NCBI GenBank assembly: GCA_030544215.1 | Contig: JARZZO010000002.1 | Span: forward strand, 30,627,395-30,691,394 | DNA length: 64,000 bases | DNA from: Zantedeschia hybrid cultivar | Lineage: Eukaryota > Streptophyta > Magnoliopsida > Alismatales > Araceae | Direction of reading: 5' to 3' | In this document: positions 33,384-46,200 of the stretch, piece by piece | Position numbering within the stretch: position 1 is the first letter of the stretch | Layout: each line of letters starts with the position of its first letter | Program-made: the position numbers and the translations under genes | The notes under the pieces: model-generated | What the model was told of the DNA's origin: nothing | What the model saw: the letters and a program-made list of their open reading frames with translations, nothing else | Database searches by the model: none

Positions 33384-34794
33384 TCACGGAAGGAATTCCT
33401 GAAGTCCCATTATATATGGATAAGATAATCCTCTATCTCTATTCTCAGAGGATTTTACACGATGATTGAAGCTAATATTCCACAGTGTAACTATAAGTTC
33501 AGTGGCTTCAGAGTCTTCATTGGATTCTAAGGCACGCTTCTTGATTGGATATGTATGGGAAAACTCAGGAAATTCATAGCGAGGCAGGCTAAGTTGAATA
33601 TGACATCTATGATGATTGTACAGCACGAACTCAGTTGCCCTGATCAGTTTAAGCTCTGCACCCGCTGCACGGCACACTCGAATTGGTTTTCCTACGAGAG
33701 CAAGAGGTGAAGAGTCGAACACATTTGATGACATTGTTCTCAGATAATCTCTCCAGTAAGCTCGAGTTTTGAGTTTAGGGACTCGGTTGATCATCTTCTC
33801 ATTGAATTTCACAATGTTGGAGATATGAAAGATCGGACTATTCTGATAGATTTGAGATGGTCTTGCAGAATTTCTAATGTGATATTAAAACTTGAAGTGC
33901 AACTCAACCCACAGAGCAAAGAGAAGCGTACAACTATAGGGAGGCTGACCTATAGATGCTGCAGAAAGCCCACTGTAGAGATAGGCTAGAATCGCTGTGC
34001 CAATCTGTCTTCCCTCAAAGATCTCGTAGATTACACTAACTTGATCATCTTCTAGTATGTTATCTTGAGCAGGAAAGAACAAAGCTCCAGCTAGGCACGT
34101 GGTGAACTCTTACATCACGTTCTCAGTGTTATCCTCTCTAAGATCTTCAATCTCATACAAAGTCCACTCTGCTAGCTTTGCAAGGTTGATTCATTTCTTG
34201 GTGAGGCATCCTTTAACTTCTTTTGGAATCTTCATGATCTTCATCAACAATTGTTGACCTATGATCTTTCCCTTATCAAAACCATCTTATTCTGGATCAC
34301 TTCATTGTTGTTGTTCAATTTGATCTTGAGAAGGCCCAATAAGAGTTCAACCTCTTCTAGAAGAATAGTGTATTCAAATTCAGGAAAGAGGAAAGTATGG
34401 GTTTGAGGATGCCATAACTCAATCAAAGCACCCATAGCCGCCTAGTCTACATTTGAGCTTTTGTAATACTTTGCATGGACTACTAGACCTTGGATTTTCC
34501 ATTTAGAAACAAAAGCTTGCCTGAAAATAGTAATACTTTTAGCAAGCTTACGAATCCAAAGGAGAGATGTGAATTTCCTCGGGCCGAGAAACATAGGATA
34601 TGCCTAGAAAATAGAAGGGAGAATTGTTATGAAGAACTTGAAGAACATGGAGAAAAAAAGGAAATTGAAGAAGAAGGATTGAAGAAAAAGAGGGTTTAAC
34701 TTACTTGGAGGTTAGGATCTCTTCCACTTAGATGATCTTTCACGTTAGAGAGCTTCTCTAACGTTTTCTTCACCCGCTTGCTTGAAGAATCCAT
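33384..34794 (-). pseudogene. Second antisense plant-mobile-domain gene aORF1
   Basis: ATG at 34794 begins a 30-codon exon (to 34705) starting MDSSSKRVKKTLEKL, with a GTAAGT donor. The acceptor TTTCTAG opens exon 2 at 34603, in phase. Exon 2 reads AYPMFLGPRKFTS, then the PMD hallmark GALIELWHPQTHTF with TILLEEVELLLGL near 34430-34330, and degenerates with stops and frameshifts. Open pieces follow at 34082-33885 (GRQIGTAILAYLYSGLS) and 33812-33384 (RAYWRDYLRTMSS). Sequence differs from aORF2, so this is a separate PMD gene and not a duplicate. Confidence 0.68.
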
Positions 34795-35027
34795 CTTGTT
34801 CTTGAAACTTTTTCTTCTTGAAGCCTTAAAACCTTGAAAATCTTTGAACTTTGAAGAAAATCTCTAGCTTTGATCTCTAGATTGTGTTAGGAATTGGCTT
34901 AATGCAAGTTAATGGAGTTTATATAAAGAGAATTGCGATTCTAGGAAGGCTTTTCCGGATTTGAGAAGGGATGTGCACGAAGAGAGTTAGAATCCGGGTA
35001 GAAGTTAGCCAGAACCTGTTTCTGCGA

Positions 35028-35100
35028 CTGAAAGGTGTCGTTGAACAGCGACGTGTTTTATTTCACTTAAATGGTGTCGGAGCGACACGACGCGTTTCAG
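35028..35100. repeat. Two dyad motifs upstream of aORF1
   Basis: 35028-35061 (CTGAAAGGTGTC, ten bases, GACGTGTTTTAT) and 35067-35100. They lie about 230 bp upstream of the aORF1 ATG, a promoter-like position for that gene. Confidence 0.82.
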
Positions 35101-35159
35101 GGTTTTCTGTTATTTGTCCGAAATTCAATGTTTATCCATATTTTGATGCTTAGATGATG

Positions 35160-36152
35160 ACTTTCTTGAAGTTACTAATGATTTTTAAGTGCAGGAAATT
35201 TAGGAAAATCCAAATGAAGCTGAAAATTCAAAGAAGATCCCACTGTGGAAGTTTATGAGTCCCGACCGTGGCTAAAAAGACGGTTATCTCTATCCCTTAT
35301 GTTCTTTCATATAATTAATTTGCATCATCATTACTATATGTTAAATAGTTTTTAGATTATATCAAGAACCTTATGGTTTTGATGAAACTGGAATTTGAGT
35401 TTTCCTTCAACAAAAACGGTGATAATTCTAGAGAATTTTTACTCGAACGGATAGGCCGTTAGATTGTTAATTAGTGAAGACGATAGTTCCACTTTTGTGA
35501 AACAGTACGTGGATAAACGAGCTTCGGCTTAGCACTGAATTGCAAGAATTGGTATCTTGACTCATGAATGATAATTTAACAATATTATCTTTGATTAATT
35601 TATATTTTATTTGATTTTATATTTTTCTTTTAGCCCAGTATGCATCATGTAGGACTTTGATATAATTGTGATAAGAATTAATTATTGATTAAGTTTCAAA
35701 CCATTGATCAAATAATTTCAACATGATATGAAATATTCCATTCTGAATTGAGTATCTTGATTATCTTTGAGATTCGCTTGAAGATATCCTTGGAATTCTA
35801 TCTTTTCTTGGATTCTTTATCTCAACATTTCTTGTTTTCTTTTAAGATCCATCATGGCTGCAGCACGTTCACATTAGCTGGCAATCGCTCCCCATGATGA
35901 AACCTACAGTGTCTATGACCTAGGGTACTTCCCAATCCGTAGAGGTTGATCGACCTTATTTTATTTCCTTGTCTATTTCATCTAGACAGGATTGATTTCA
36001 TCAACATTATTGAGTTATCTTCATTGATGATTTTGAGAAAAATTCCAATTATGTGATGTTGAGAGCGTGTCTCATCACACATTGGCATCACCTTTTCAGT
36101 ACATTTCATTTCATTTCACTCCCTTACAAAGACGATGCCAAGGTGAGGCAGT
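35160..36152 (+). other. T 3' untranslated region and candidate polypurine tract
   Basis: No gene recognised in nearly 1 kb of mostly AT-rich sequence. The purine-rich AAGGTGAGGCAG (36140-36151) lies just before the 3' LTR TG at 36153 and is the likely plus-strand primer site. Confidence 0.45.
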
Positions 36153-37439
36153 TGTAGACATGCTAATTTTGACATTATTTTGAGTAAATTTCATATCATA
36201 TAATAATACCTCAAAATAGTCTGATATTTAATCATTAATTAATTTTTATTAATCTTTCTAAATTAATTGTCTAAATGACATCGGTCAGATAGACATAATT
36301 TAAGTTTATTAAAGAAATTCATTTTAAATTCAGATTTTAATAAAAAATGAAAAGATTCTAAAAGACCTCGACCTGTGTAGATACCGTTTCGAGTTTATTC
36401 TTATTTTGATTTTTAATCTGATTTTTAATTAATTTATTAATAAACTAAAAGACGTCTACCATGTACGATGCCATTTAGATCTCCTAATGTGTTTCTGCTT
36501 CTTCTTCTCGATGTTTATCCTTATCTTAATTAAGCTAAAAGACGTTTCCCATAGGCGACACGTTTTAGATAATTACAGATAATGATGAATTAGTTTGTTA
36601 ATTGGATTAACTTCAAAATCCTTCATGTTAATCTTTAAGTAACTGCAGATGCGTGAACGTAAACCTATAAATACACAACCCCTTGGTCATTAAAAAGTTA
36701 GTGATGATAGTGATTATTAGTGATAATTTTGAGCGATTCTTTGAAAGAGACGACGTCCAAACGCTGAACGATCGAGACGCTGCTACTACTTCCAGGAGTC
36801 TTGAAGCAAACTTCATCCTTTCTTCATCCTTTCTTTGTCCATTCAAGAGCTTTCAAGACCAAGGCTTTCTAGGGGCCATCCAAATTAGTTCTTTTTATTA
36901 ATCTCTATTATTTCATCATCATATTAGTTCGAAATCACAATTTCATCACATCACTCCATGCAACACACACTCACTAGCATAATTTCAAACCTATTTGTTT
37001 AAGGGGTTTAAAAGACTATAAAACAAGTGAGTTCTTTGTTCAAGTAGCATTATCAGAATCTTCAGTAGAATAGATACTACTTCTGCTTGAGTTCTTATTA
37101 TTTTCTTTCATCTTTATTTGTTGCAAGGTTCAAAGGAGATTAAGAAGATCAAGAGGAGAGAATCAGCAAGGAAAGGAAATCTGGACGATCCTCAAAGTCC
37201 GATAAGCATTCAAAGCAAGAATAAAGTAAGAAGGGCTCTCTTTCTTCAGCCGGCTAAATGAGGGGAATCAAGGACTCCAACATCTCCCAACTCCAAAACA
37301 GGTAGGCGAACAATCTTTTCTTTTGGAACTTTTTGGTTAAAAGTTTCTGGCGATCGCATTCACTTAGTTTTTAATAGGTTTATTTGTCACATAAACAACA
37401 ATTTTTCATGATAATCACATCCTAATTTGAGCACTCACA
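36153..37439 (+). repeat. Element T 3' LTR
   Basis: 1287 bp. Carries dyad motifs at 36358-36391, 36445-36478 and 36535-36568 and the TATA box at 36666-36673. Several differences from the 5' LTR fall in the motif cores (for example GACGTC to GACCTC), showing independent decay of the two copies. Confidence 0.95.
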
Positions 37440-37444
37440 ATAGT
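37440..37444. repeat. Target-site duplication of element T, right copy (ATAGT)
   Basis: Matches 13029-13033. Confidence 0.95.
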
Positions 37445-38861
37445 CTAATCGTTAGATTATTAATATGGTTTAATATAAATATTAGATTGTTTTATTATTA
37501 AAAATGTTCTAATTGCATGGAATAATATTGAATTATTAATTTGGAGTGTGTGCACATGTGATGTGTGTTTTGATGCTTTTAAATTTGATTTAATTGTATA
37601 CTTAAGTTATTAAAAGAATTTTCGAAATTCAAAAAAATCAATTTTGATTGGGACCCAGATTTTTAAAAATCAAAATTATTTAATTTTGGAAAACTCTTTT
37701 GTTTTAGTCATGTTATGCGCTTATCATGTGTGGAATGGATAAAATACACCGTCGTCATGGATATGCACCTTTAAATTATTCATATGATGAATGTCTTGTG
37801 TGGATCGTGGATGAATGATGGATATTTGTTAATTGTTAATAAATAGAGGTCTGCATACCTCTCCCTCTCACATACTCCGATGTAATTCTACGTCCCTCTC
37901 TCTTGTACTCGCCATAAGGCCTTCTTCTATTTTACATGTAAATTTGGAATTTAATTGTAATATGATTGAGGCAACCGAGAAAAGAACGAAGACGATCCAC
38001 AGCTGCAACCAGGAAAGCAAAAAGATGAAGATCCTTTGCCTATATGTTTGCAAAATGATCTAATGTAATAGTTATGTTAGATTTTGTGTGCGTTTGACTG
38101 TTAGCTCCAGTCAAATCCACTGTGCTGTCCATGACCATACTTGACATGTATAAGATACATTATTTTAATTTGGATTACGAATCAATGTAGGTATAGTAAT
38201 AATTAAATATATACGATATATTTATATACTATCACCTAGGAGAGACCAAGATAAAAGTGATCTAAATACCCTCGTCTAAATTCTAAGCCGTAACGTGAGT
38301 AGTTAAGAACTTACCGCCTGGTCCACCATTATTATAGTCATAGGATTCGAATTACTTTAAGCCAAGTTTGTTGTGCTACCATAAGGCATGTTTAACTGTG
38401 AGGAGAGACTGTGGCTATGACATTAGATGCCTATATGATCGGGGTAGAGGAACTATGTAGCTTTGTTGTGCTATCCACAGGGGCTGCATGCAAATCTATG
38501 CTCGTCGTGTAACGATGGTTAGCTTAGACCATAATTAGTAACTTGTTGTGTTATCCACAAGGCCATTAAATCTCTGGAGACCGAAGCTATGATCGGATAT
38601 TGCAAGGAGTTGCAAGTCCCATGAGATGGTGCTCTTTGATTGTTTTACAGCTTTTTTGTGTTATCCACAAGGTTGTACTGTAAATCATTAAGATTCTGAT
38701 CCCCACTAAGAGACTGTCGGCGTCACCCGTTCTGTATAGCTGAGGGTTATACAGTCCGTCAATAATTAGTGGGAGTTAAAACTTGAATAAAAGACCATAT
38801 CTTGTTTTATATTTAATAACTGAACATCTGTTAAAATAGATTTGATCTCCTGTAGGAAAAT
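37445..38861 (+). other. copia-A leader, second part
   Basis: Colinear with 1150-2564 of copia-0. Holds the end of the AT-rich array and the four stem-loops (38357-38683). Short open frames here have no domain. Confidence 0.8.
38357..38683 (+). other. Four leader stem-loops of copia-A
   Basis: Counterparts of 2057-2380. The second keeps ATGTAGC/GCTGCAT (38455-38461 with 38483-38489). The fourth has TACAGC with GTTGTA (38646-38651 with 38672-38677), a changed but still pairing stem. The first and third are weakened. Loops stay close to TTGTTGTGCTATCCACAA. Confidence 0.6.
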
Positions 38862-39040
38862 ATGTCGTCGAATAACCCACTCCGTGACATACTTGATGCC
38901 AATCCTTTGACTAGCCTGAAATACTCTGATTTGCTCAGAAACTTGAAGAATGTCTTCAGATCTGAGTACATTGCCTACTTCCTTAGAGCTGATCCTCTTG
39001 TTGAACCGACATTGGATGCCTTTGAGACAGAGATGATAGC
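38862..39040 (+). pseudogene. copia-A gag N-terminus
   Basis: ATG at 38862, SSNNPLRDILDANPLTSLKYSD, ending FETEMIA where Athila has inserted. The frame resumes at 50582 as NDKRKKDN. As in copia-0, the gag core is missing between EMIA and the zinc knuckle. Confidence 0.85.
39036..39040. repeat. Target-site duplication of Athila element, left copy (ATAGC)
   Basis: Pairs with 50577-50581. Removing one copy rejoins the copia-A gag frame EMIA-NDKR, identical in layout to copia-0. Confidence 0.95.
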
Positions 39041-40924
39041 TGATAAAGTGTTAAATTGATCATTTAAGGGCAACCATATGCATCATACTCATGTTTTTAT
39101 CTGCAAAATAGCATGAAATGATAGATAATTGTGTAACAAGTCCAACGGTACCAATTTCATCAAATTCTGACTTAAAAACATCGTCATTTCATGTGATCAA
39201 AGGAGTGTAGCGCATTTGCTGTTTTTCGACAAAACCGAGACGAAATGAATAAATATGATGATATTTTTATGAAAATGCGCTAAATTATATTTATTTGATG
39301 TGAACAGGACATGCCGAGGATGCAGTGCAGCTGGAGGAGTTTCCGGAAATTTGGGAGTGGTCCGGTGTGCGGATTTCAACTAAAACAGGGGTAAAAATAC
39401 AAATTGACTCCTTCCTTCGCTAGAGTTTCCTTAAACCCACTGTTTCCTTTTTCTCCCCAATTTTCCAACTCCAGTCCGACTTCTTCTCCAGTTTCCTTCC
39501 CACGCCTATCTTCCTCCCTATATTAATCTATCCTCCCTTCCCACGCAGAGCTCTCTCGGAGATTTCCTCTCTCTCGTTTCTTTCCTCCACTCTCCGCAGC
39601 CCTCTCCTCTTGCTCTTCCTCTCCGGTTTCCCTTCCTCCCTCCTTGGTTCCTCTCTGTTTCCCACGGTTTCTTTTTTCTCCCTCTCTCTCTGGTTTATTT
39701 TCCTCTCTCCTCTGTTCTCTCCTTCCCCGTCTCTCTATCTCTTCTCTCCCACACGATCTCTGTCTCCTCTTCTCTCTCGGTTCCTCTCCTTCTCTCAGCA
39801 GCCCTGCAAGACTCCGCCCGGTGAAGCCGGCCTCCACGCACCAGCGGACAGCAGTACACCCAGCGCTGCCATGCGCTGCATGCCCCCACGCGCATGCTCG
39901 TGCAGCATCGCCCCATCAGCTCCCATGCGCTGTGCCTGAAGCAAGCTCCTCAACGCACTGCCAGCGCATGCTCGTGCAGCATCGCCCCAGCAGCATCCCG
40001 GCACCTCCACGCACATGCGAGCCTGCGGCAACATCGCACCTGCAAGCATCCTACGGACATCCACCAGCCGCCGGCCAGCAGCTTCATGGATGCGGTGAAG
40101 CCCTTCTCCACGCCAACCAGCCTGCCAGCGTTCACGGCAGCTCCTCCCAGCAGCAACCGTCCAAGTTCCTCCTTCCTCCAACGCAGCACCAGGCTGCCTC
40201 CTCCACGCAGACGCAGCAAAGCAACACCAGCAGCTTCACTGCCTGCTGCAACCAGCCGCCAGCAACAACTCCTTCCAGCAGCCTCCAGCTGCTCCCACGT
40301 GCCTAACGTCCAGCAGCTCCTGCATGCAAACCCCTCCAGCCACCAACAGCAGCAGCTATCCTAGCTTCATCCACGCAGCAGCAAACGCAGCCAGCAGCCC
40401 ACAGATTTCTATCCCTTCTCCCATTAGTTTAAAATTAGTTTCATTGTTTAAGGATAGTTAATTGTTAATTAATATTTTTATTATTTAGTTTAAGTTCATT
40501 AAACAATTAAACTTTGAAGATTGTTTCATAATTTTTAATTAATTCTTGTTTTGCAAGTAGTTAAATTTCAACGTCTTTGTGTCACAAATTTTAGTTGTGT
40601 TTATTATTTTTCTCAATTGTGTTTGCATTTAATTTCTGAAAAAGAAAAGAAAAAAAAAGGGGATTCGTTTATTTTACGTAATTACATTTTTAGGTACGTT
40701 AGTTAATTGGGTCATAGTTTAAATAGGTAATTAATTAGTTCCCTCAAATTCCCACTTATTTTTAGATTAACTAAAGTCCAAAGTTTTTAAAATTAGAATC
40801 TTAACTCCCTGTGGTTCGACTCGGACTCACCACTATTAAATTTTCAAAATTTGATTTGAATGAGCCGGATAAATTTGGATTGAACGTTTTCATGTGTTTA
40901 ACGACGCACAATTCGAAACGATCA
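39041..40924 (+). repeat. Athila 5' LTR
   Basis: 1884 bp, TGATAAAG to ACGATCA. Includes a strong pyrimidine tract (39470-39800) and a CAGC-rich stretch (39800-40400). Long open frames there (Ser/Pro/Gln/Ala-rich, both strands) follow from composition and are not called as genes. Confidence 0.95.
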
Positions 40925-40928
40925 ATTT

Positions 40929-40947
40929 TTTGCGCCGTTGCCGGGGA
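40929..40947 (+). other. Athila primer-binding site
   Basis: TTGCGCCGTTGCCGGGGAG five bases after the LTR, one base off the usual TGGCGCCGTTGCCGGGG that plant gypsy elements use (generally assigned to tRNA-Asp). Confidence 0.8.
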
Positions 40948-41870
40948 GTTAGATTTTTAATTTTGATTATCTTGGATTTAGTGTAATTAGTCTCTAACTA
41001 ACCTTATTTTTCTTATTTTTGCAGGTAAATTGAAAAAAAAAAACAAAAAAAGAAAAGGAAAGCGAAATCATGGTTAGTGTGTTCCAACTTTCTATGTTTC
41101 AATTTCCTTACTTTAATTAGTTTCCAATTTTGTAGTTTCTAGTTTAGATAGGTTTCCATTAACTAAAAAAAAAAGAAACAAAAAGAACATCCAAATTTAA
41201 AAATCTTCATTGCCAAGATTAGAAACTTTCAATGCTAGGCATTCATCATCATAGGAAAGCATGAGTTAGTTTCCTTTCACAGTTATTTCCATAAATTGTT
41301 GAAGATTGCGGGGGAAAGGTACGTGTTTCAGTTTTTAGCAAGTCATTCATGATTGCATCAACACACCTTGCATTGATATTGTTGCCTTGAATTGCATTCA
41401 AAAAGACTTTAAGGGCAGCAACTTTAACCACATAAGGTAGGGATTTGATCACCCTTCCTTAGCCCACAAATCACCTTCCTTGCATTGGCATTTCCTAATC
41501 CAACTAAAAGCAAGTCGAAAGAGAATCTAGGGTTTACACCGTGAGTGGTTTAAATCTCGAGTTGCCTCCATTTTTGGAAACGGTGTCTAGGCTAGAGGTA
41601 AAAAGGCAAACGTCTAAGCGGGAAAGTGGTTCTCTAATTAGGTCCCTACGAAAGTAGGGGGAGCCTCCCACTACCCCACCTCTTACCTGGCCGTTGACTG
41701 ATTTTGGTTGTGACTTGAGGTGGACTCCATTCACCTTGTAAGAAAATTCACATAGAGAGTCTAGGTTAACATTAGATCATTAGGATAATTTGTTTGTCAA
41801 CATTGATTGCATTTAAAAAAAAAAAAAAAAGAAATCGAAAACAAAATCCTCTCTCCATCAATCCTAGTGT
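40948..41870 (+). other. Athila leader
   Basis: Untranslated, with A-rich runs at 41030-41060 and 41815-41832. A gag start at 41871 follows. No structured repeat recognised. Confidence 0.6.
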
Positions 41871-43292
41871 ATGCAAGGTAGGAGATCTCAAAATCCTAAC
41901 CTTCTAGGACCACTTGCTGAAATAGAAAGAATCTTACATCACAGAAATCCACCACAAGATCCAATGGCTGATAATCAGGACCCACCAAAGCAAATGAAGG
42001 ACTATTTCATTCCAAATCAATATCAACCTTCATCTTGTATTCATCTTCCTCAGAATCCAGCCAATCAATATGAAATCAAATCTAGTACCATTCAGATGCT
42101 CCCATCCTTTTATGGGAATACTAATGAAGATCCTTATAAGCATTTGGATGAATTTTTAGAAATCTGTTCCACGGTGAAGATCCAGAATTTCACCGATGAT
42201 GGCCTTAAATTGACCTTATTTCCCTTTTCATTAAAGGACAAGGCTAAATATTGGTTGGGAACCATAGGAAGGCCCATTAGGACATGGGAAGAAATGCAGA
42301 AAGAATTTCTCAAGAAGTTCTATCCTATCGGGCGGACCAATACCATGAGACGGGCCATCACGAGTTTTACCCAAACTCCCGGGGAATTGATCCATGAATC
42401 TTGGGAAAGACTGAAAGAATTGCTTAGAAAATGCCCTCATCATGGGCTTTCAAAATGGCAAATTGTCCAAGCATTCTATGAAGGATTGTTTGAACAGTTC
42501 AGACAGATGGTGGATGCTTCATGCGGAGGGGCATTTATGATGAAAAATGAAGATGAGGCCTATGATCTGTTTGAGATGTTAAGTGAAAATTCCATCAATC
42601 ATGCCTCATTATCATCTTATGAAAGGTCTGTTGGGCCATCTAAACGGACTGGAATGTATGAACTTAAGGCCCGTGGAGAGCCCGAATCTAGAATAGACAT
42701 AAATCTGATTAATCAGAAATTGGATAAGGTCGACATCTTGGCCCAGAAACTAGACCAACTCTTGGCCTTAAACAAGCAAGAGCCTACTTACCCAACACAA
42801 TCTAGTCCATATGAAGGCCCATCTTCTGCCAATCATGATTTTTGTGCCTTATGCGCAAGTCCAACCCATCAAGTGAATGAATGCCCAACTGCGGCCCAAC
42901 TTCCACCATTCATTCAAGAACAAGTTCAGGCTGCCCAGGGATTCTCCAGGCCCAATAATGACCCATTCTCAAATACTTACAATCCTGGCTGGAGAAATCA
43001 CCCTAATTTCTCTTGGAAGAATCAGCAGGCCTCATTCCCAATGTCCCATCCTCCTATGCATCAAGCCCAAAAGCCACAGAACTCATTCCAACAACAATCT
43101 AATTTCTATGGAAATGTTCAGGCTAGGGGACCTCCAACCCAGTTTTCTCAACCGGCCCAGTATCAATCAGGTCAACCGGCCCCGTATCAATCAAGTCAAT
43201 CGGCCCAATATCAATCAGGTCAACCGGCCCACTACCACTCATTCCAATCAGGACAACCAACCCAATACCATCCTCCACCCACTTACCAGTAA
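41871..43292 (+). pseudogene. gag: Athila gag, ends at premature stop
   Basis: 473 codons from ATG. The gag core is at about residues 75-240 (MLPSFYGNTNEDPYKHLDEF, FPFSLKDKAKYWL, FLKKFYPIGRT). An intact zinc knuckle C-ALC-ASPT-H-QVNE-C lies near 42843-42884. A tail of repeated Q-S-G-Q-P-A-Q-Y units (43145-43265) follows. The TAA at 43290 and TAG at 43350 are in the same frame as pol, so gag and pol were one polyprotein. Forms the particle and binds element RNA. Confidence 0.92.
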
Positions 43293-46200
43293 TTTCCCCA
43301 ACCCAACTTTGATGATAAATTCACTCAACTCCAACAACTGATTTTGACCTAGCAACAATCCATTGCTAAGTTGGAAAGTCAAATGGGCCAACTAGCTGAG
43401 GCCGCGATGAGAAGAGAAGTAGGCCAACTTCCTAGTCAACCCGTTGCCAATCCAAAGAATCAACCTCCGGGTTTTCCACAGCAATCGGGCCTTTTACCTC
43501 AGCCTGGCCCGGTACCACAGCCTAAAGGGCCGCAATTTGAAAATGCTAAAGCCATTTCAGCCCTTAGGAGTGGGAGAAGTTTAGAAAAACCACATGCAGA
43601 TGGAGAGTTAGCTAAAGGTTCCACTGATGGGCCTCAGGAAATTGAAAGTGAGAGTGAAGATGAACCCATCATAGAGAAGTTGGAGGAGGATCTGAAAGAA
43701 AAAGGGAAGATTGATGAAGGCCCAAGTTCTTATAAACCTAGTGTGCCATTTCCTAATGCCTTGTTAGCCAAGCCCAATACCAGGAAGAAACTGGCCCAGA
43801 ATGAGGAGTTGTTGGATTTGTTCAAACAAGTCCAAATTAATATTCCACTCCTCGATGCCATCAAGCATGTGCCAGCTTATGCTAAGTTTCTCAAGGAATT
43901 ATGTACTCCACGAAGAGAATCTAGAATGGCACCCGAAAAGGTTCGGCTTTCTGAGGATGTTAGTGCAATTGTGATGAATCATTTACCCAAGAACTTAAAG
44001 GATCCTGGAGCACCTCTAATTTCATGTGACTTAGCTGGAGTTACATTTGATAGAGCTTTATTGGATCTAGGTGCGAGTGTAAATCTATTGCCAACAGCTA
44101 TTTATGAAAAATTTGATATTGGAGAATTAAAGCCCACATCCATCATCTTGCAGTTAGCTGATAGGTCTGTGAAAACTCCACGGGGATTAATTGAGGATGT
44201 TATTGTAAAGGTTCATGATTGCTACTTTCCCGTGGATTTTCTTATTCTGGATATGGCATTACCTGAGGAACTCATTCACACGCCGATCATCCTAGGTCGT
44301 CCATTCTTAGCCACTGCCAAAGCTAATATAAATTGTGAAACCGGCATAATGGACATTTCATTCGGGGGTCAAAAGGTCCAGATTAATGTCTTCAAAGCAT
44401 CTCAATACCCAGATCATGAAAAAGAATGCCACACTATTGATATATTGGATAATCTGGTTGAAGAAAATGAGATGTCCACATATGACTTTTTGGAGGAAGC
44501 CAATACTCTAACGGACTCTCCGGGCCCATCAACATCTTGGCCAAAGGTTGAACCTTTACCAGCATTACAATCTGAGCCCGCTTTGCCATCTTTAGAGGAC
44601 CCTCCTGAGCTTGAACTCAAACCATTACCTGAGTCTCTCAAGTATATCTTTTTGGGCCCGGACCAAACTCTCCCGGTCATCATTGCGGCAAATCTCACAT
44701 CGCCGCAGGAGGCCCAATTAACTGAGGTCCTCAAAGACCACAAGGGTGCTATTGGATGGTCGGTGGCAGATTTAAAGGGAATTAACCCGTCCATTTGCAT
44801 GCATCACATCTATATGGAAGAGAATTCTAAGCCCAGTCAGGAGATGCAAAGGCGGCTTAACCCCAATATGAAAGAAGTGGTGAAGAAGGAAGTTGTGAAA
44901 TGGTTGGATGAGGGTATTATTTACCCAATATCAGACAGTAAATGGGTCAGCCCAACCCAAGTGGTACCCAAGAAATCTGGGTTAACGGTTATCAAGAATG
45001 ATCATGGAGAAAAGGTACCCACTAGGCTTACTACGGGATGGAGAGTGTGCATTGATTACCGAAAGTTGAATCTCATGACTAAGAAGGACCACTTTCCACT
45101 CCCATTCATGGATCAGATTCTGGAAAAGTTATCGGGCCAGAAGTACTTCTGCTTCTTAGATGGGTACTCCGGGTATAATCAAGTGGCTATTTACCCGGAA
45201 GATCAAGAAAAGACCACCTTCACGTGCCCTTATGGCACGTTTGCTTTTAGGAGAATGCCATTCGGATTATGCAACGCACCAGCCACATTTCAACGGTGCA
45301 TGATGGCTATCTTCTCCGATATGGTGGGAGAATCCCTCGAAGTTTTCAATGACGATTTCTCAATCTTCGGGGACTCTTTTGAAAATTGCCTGGAAAATCT
45401 TAAACAAGTGCTAGCAAGATGCATAGACACCAACCTGATACTTAGTTGGGAAAAGAGCCACTTCATGGTTCGAGAGGGCATTGTTTTAGGCCACATTGTG
45501 TCTGAAAGAGGGATAGAGGTAGATAAAGCTAAGATCAATCTCATATCTAATCTTCCTCCTCCCACCTCGGTCAGACAGATCCGTTCATTCCTTGGCCATG
45601 CCGGTTTCTATCGCCGGTTTATCCATAATTTTTCTCAAATTGCCCGGCCCCTAACTCTTCTCTTAGCTAAGGATGTCTCGTTCCAAATGGATGAATCTTG
45701 CATCAAAGCATTTAATTCTCTGAAGGAATCTTTGACCAAAGCCCCGATTCTTCAATCTCCAGATTGGTCTTTACCCTTCGAAATCATGTGTGATGCCTCT
45801 GATTATGCTATCGGTGCAGTTTTGGGACAAAGAATCAACAACTGTCCCGTGGTGATATATTATGCAAGCCACACCCTTGCCGATGCTCAAATGAATTATA
45901 CCACCACAGAAAAGGAATTATTGGCCGTGGTTTTTGCCCTAGAAAAATTCAGATCTTATCTTTTAGGGGCAAAAGTCATAATCTATTCTGATCACTCAGC
46001 TCTCAAATACCTGTTGACCAAAAAAGATGCAAAGCCTAGGCTTATTTGATGGATCTTACTCCTTCAGGAATTTGATTTGGAAATTCGGGATAAGAAGGGT
46101 TCTGAGAATATGGTAGCTGACCACCTATCCCGAATTCCGATATCTGAAAGTACACCGATCACTGATTCCTTTCCTGATGAGCATCTACTGACCATTTCCC

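Larger units (their letters stand above)
13034..37439 (+). mobile_element. Tat/Ogre-like Ty3/gypsy element T (24.4 kb)
   Basis: LTR pair 13034-14322 and 36153-37439, 5-bp duplication ATAGT. Plus-strand order: gag, protease with G-patch, RT, RNase H, second archaeal-type RNase H, integrase. That second RNase H and the large size place it in the Tat lineage, close to Ogre. Between integrase and the 3' LTR lie an AT-rich tandem repeat, two antisense PMD genes and many copies of a dyad motif. Without the nested 27236-31449 insertion it would be about 20.2 kb. All genes are broken. Confidence 0.93.

Noticed and set aside
39610..40364. Long Ser/Pro/Gln-rich open frames in the Athila LTR (also 49295-50095)
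   Set aside because: They overlap in several frames on both strands of a CAGC-rich and pyrimidine-rich LTR and lack any domain.
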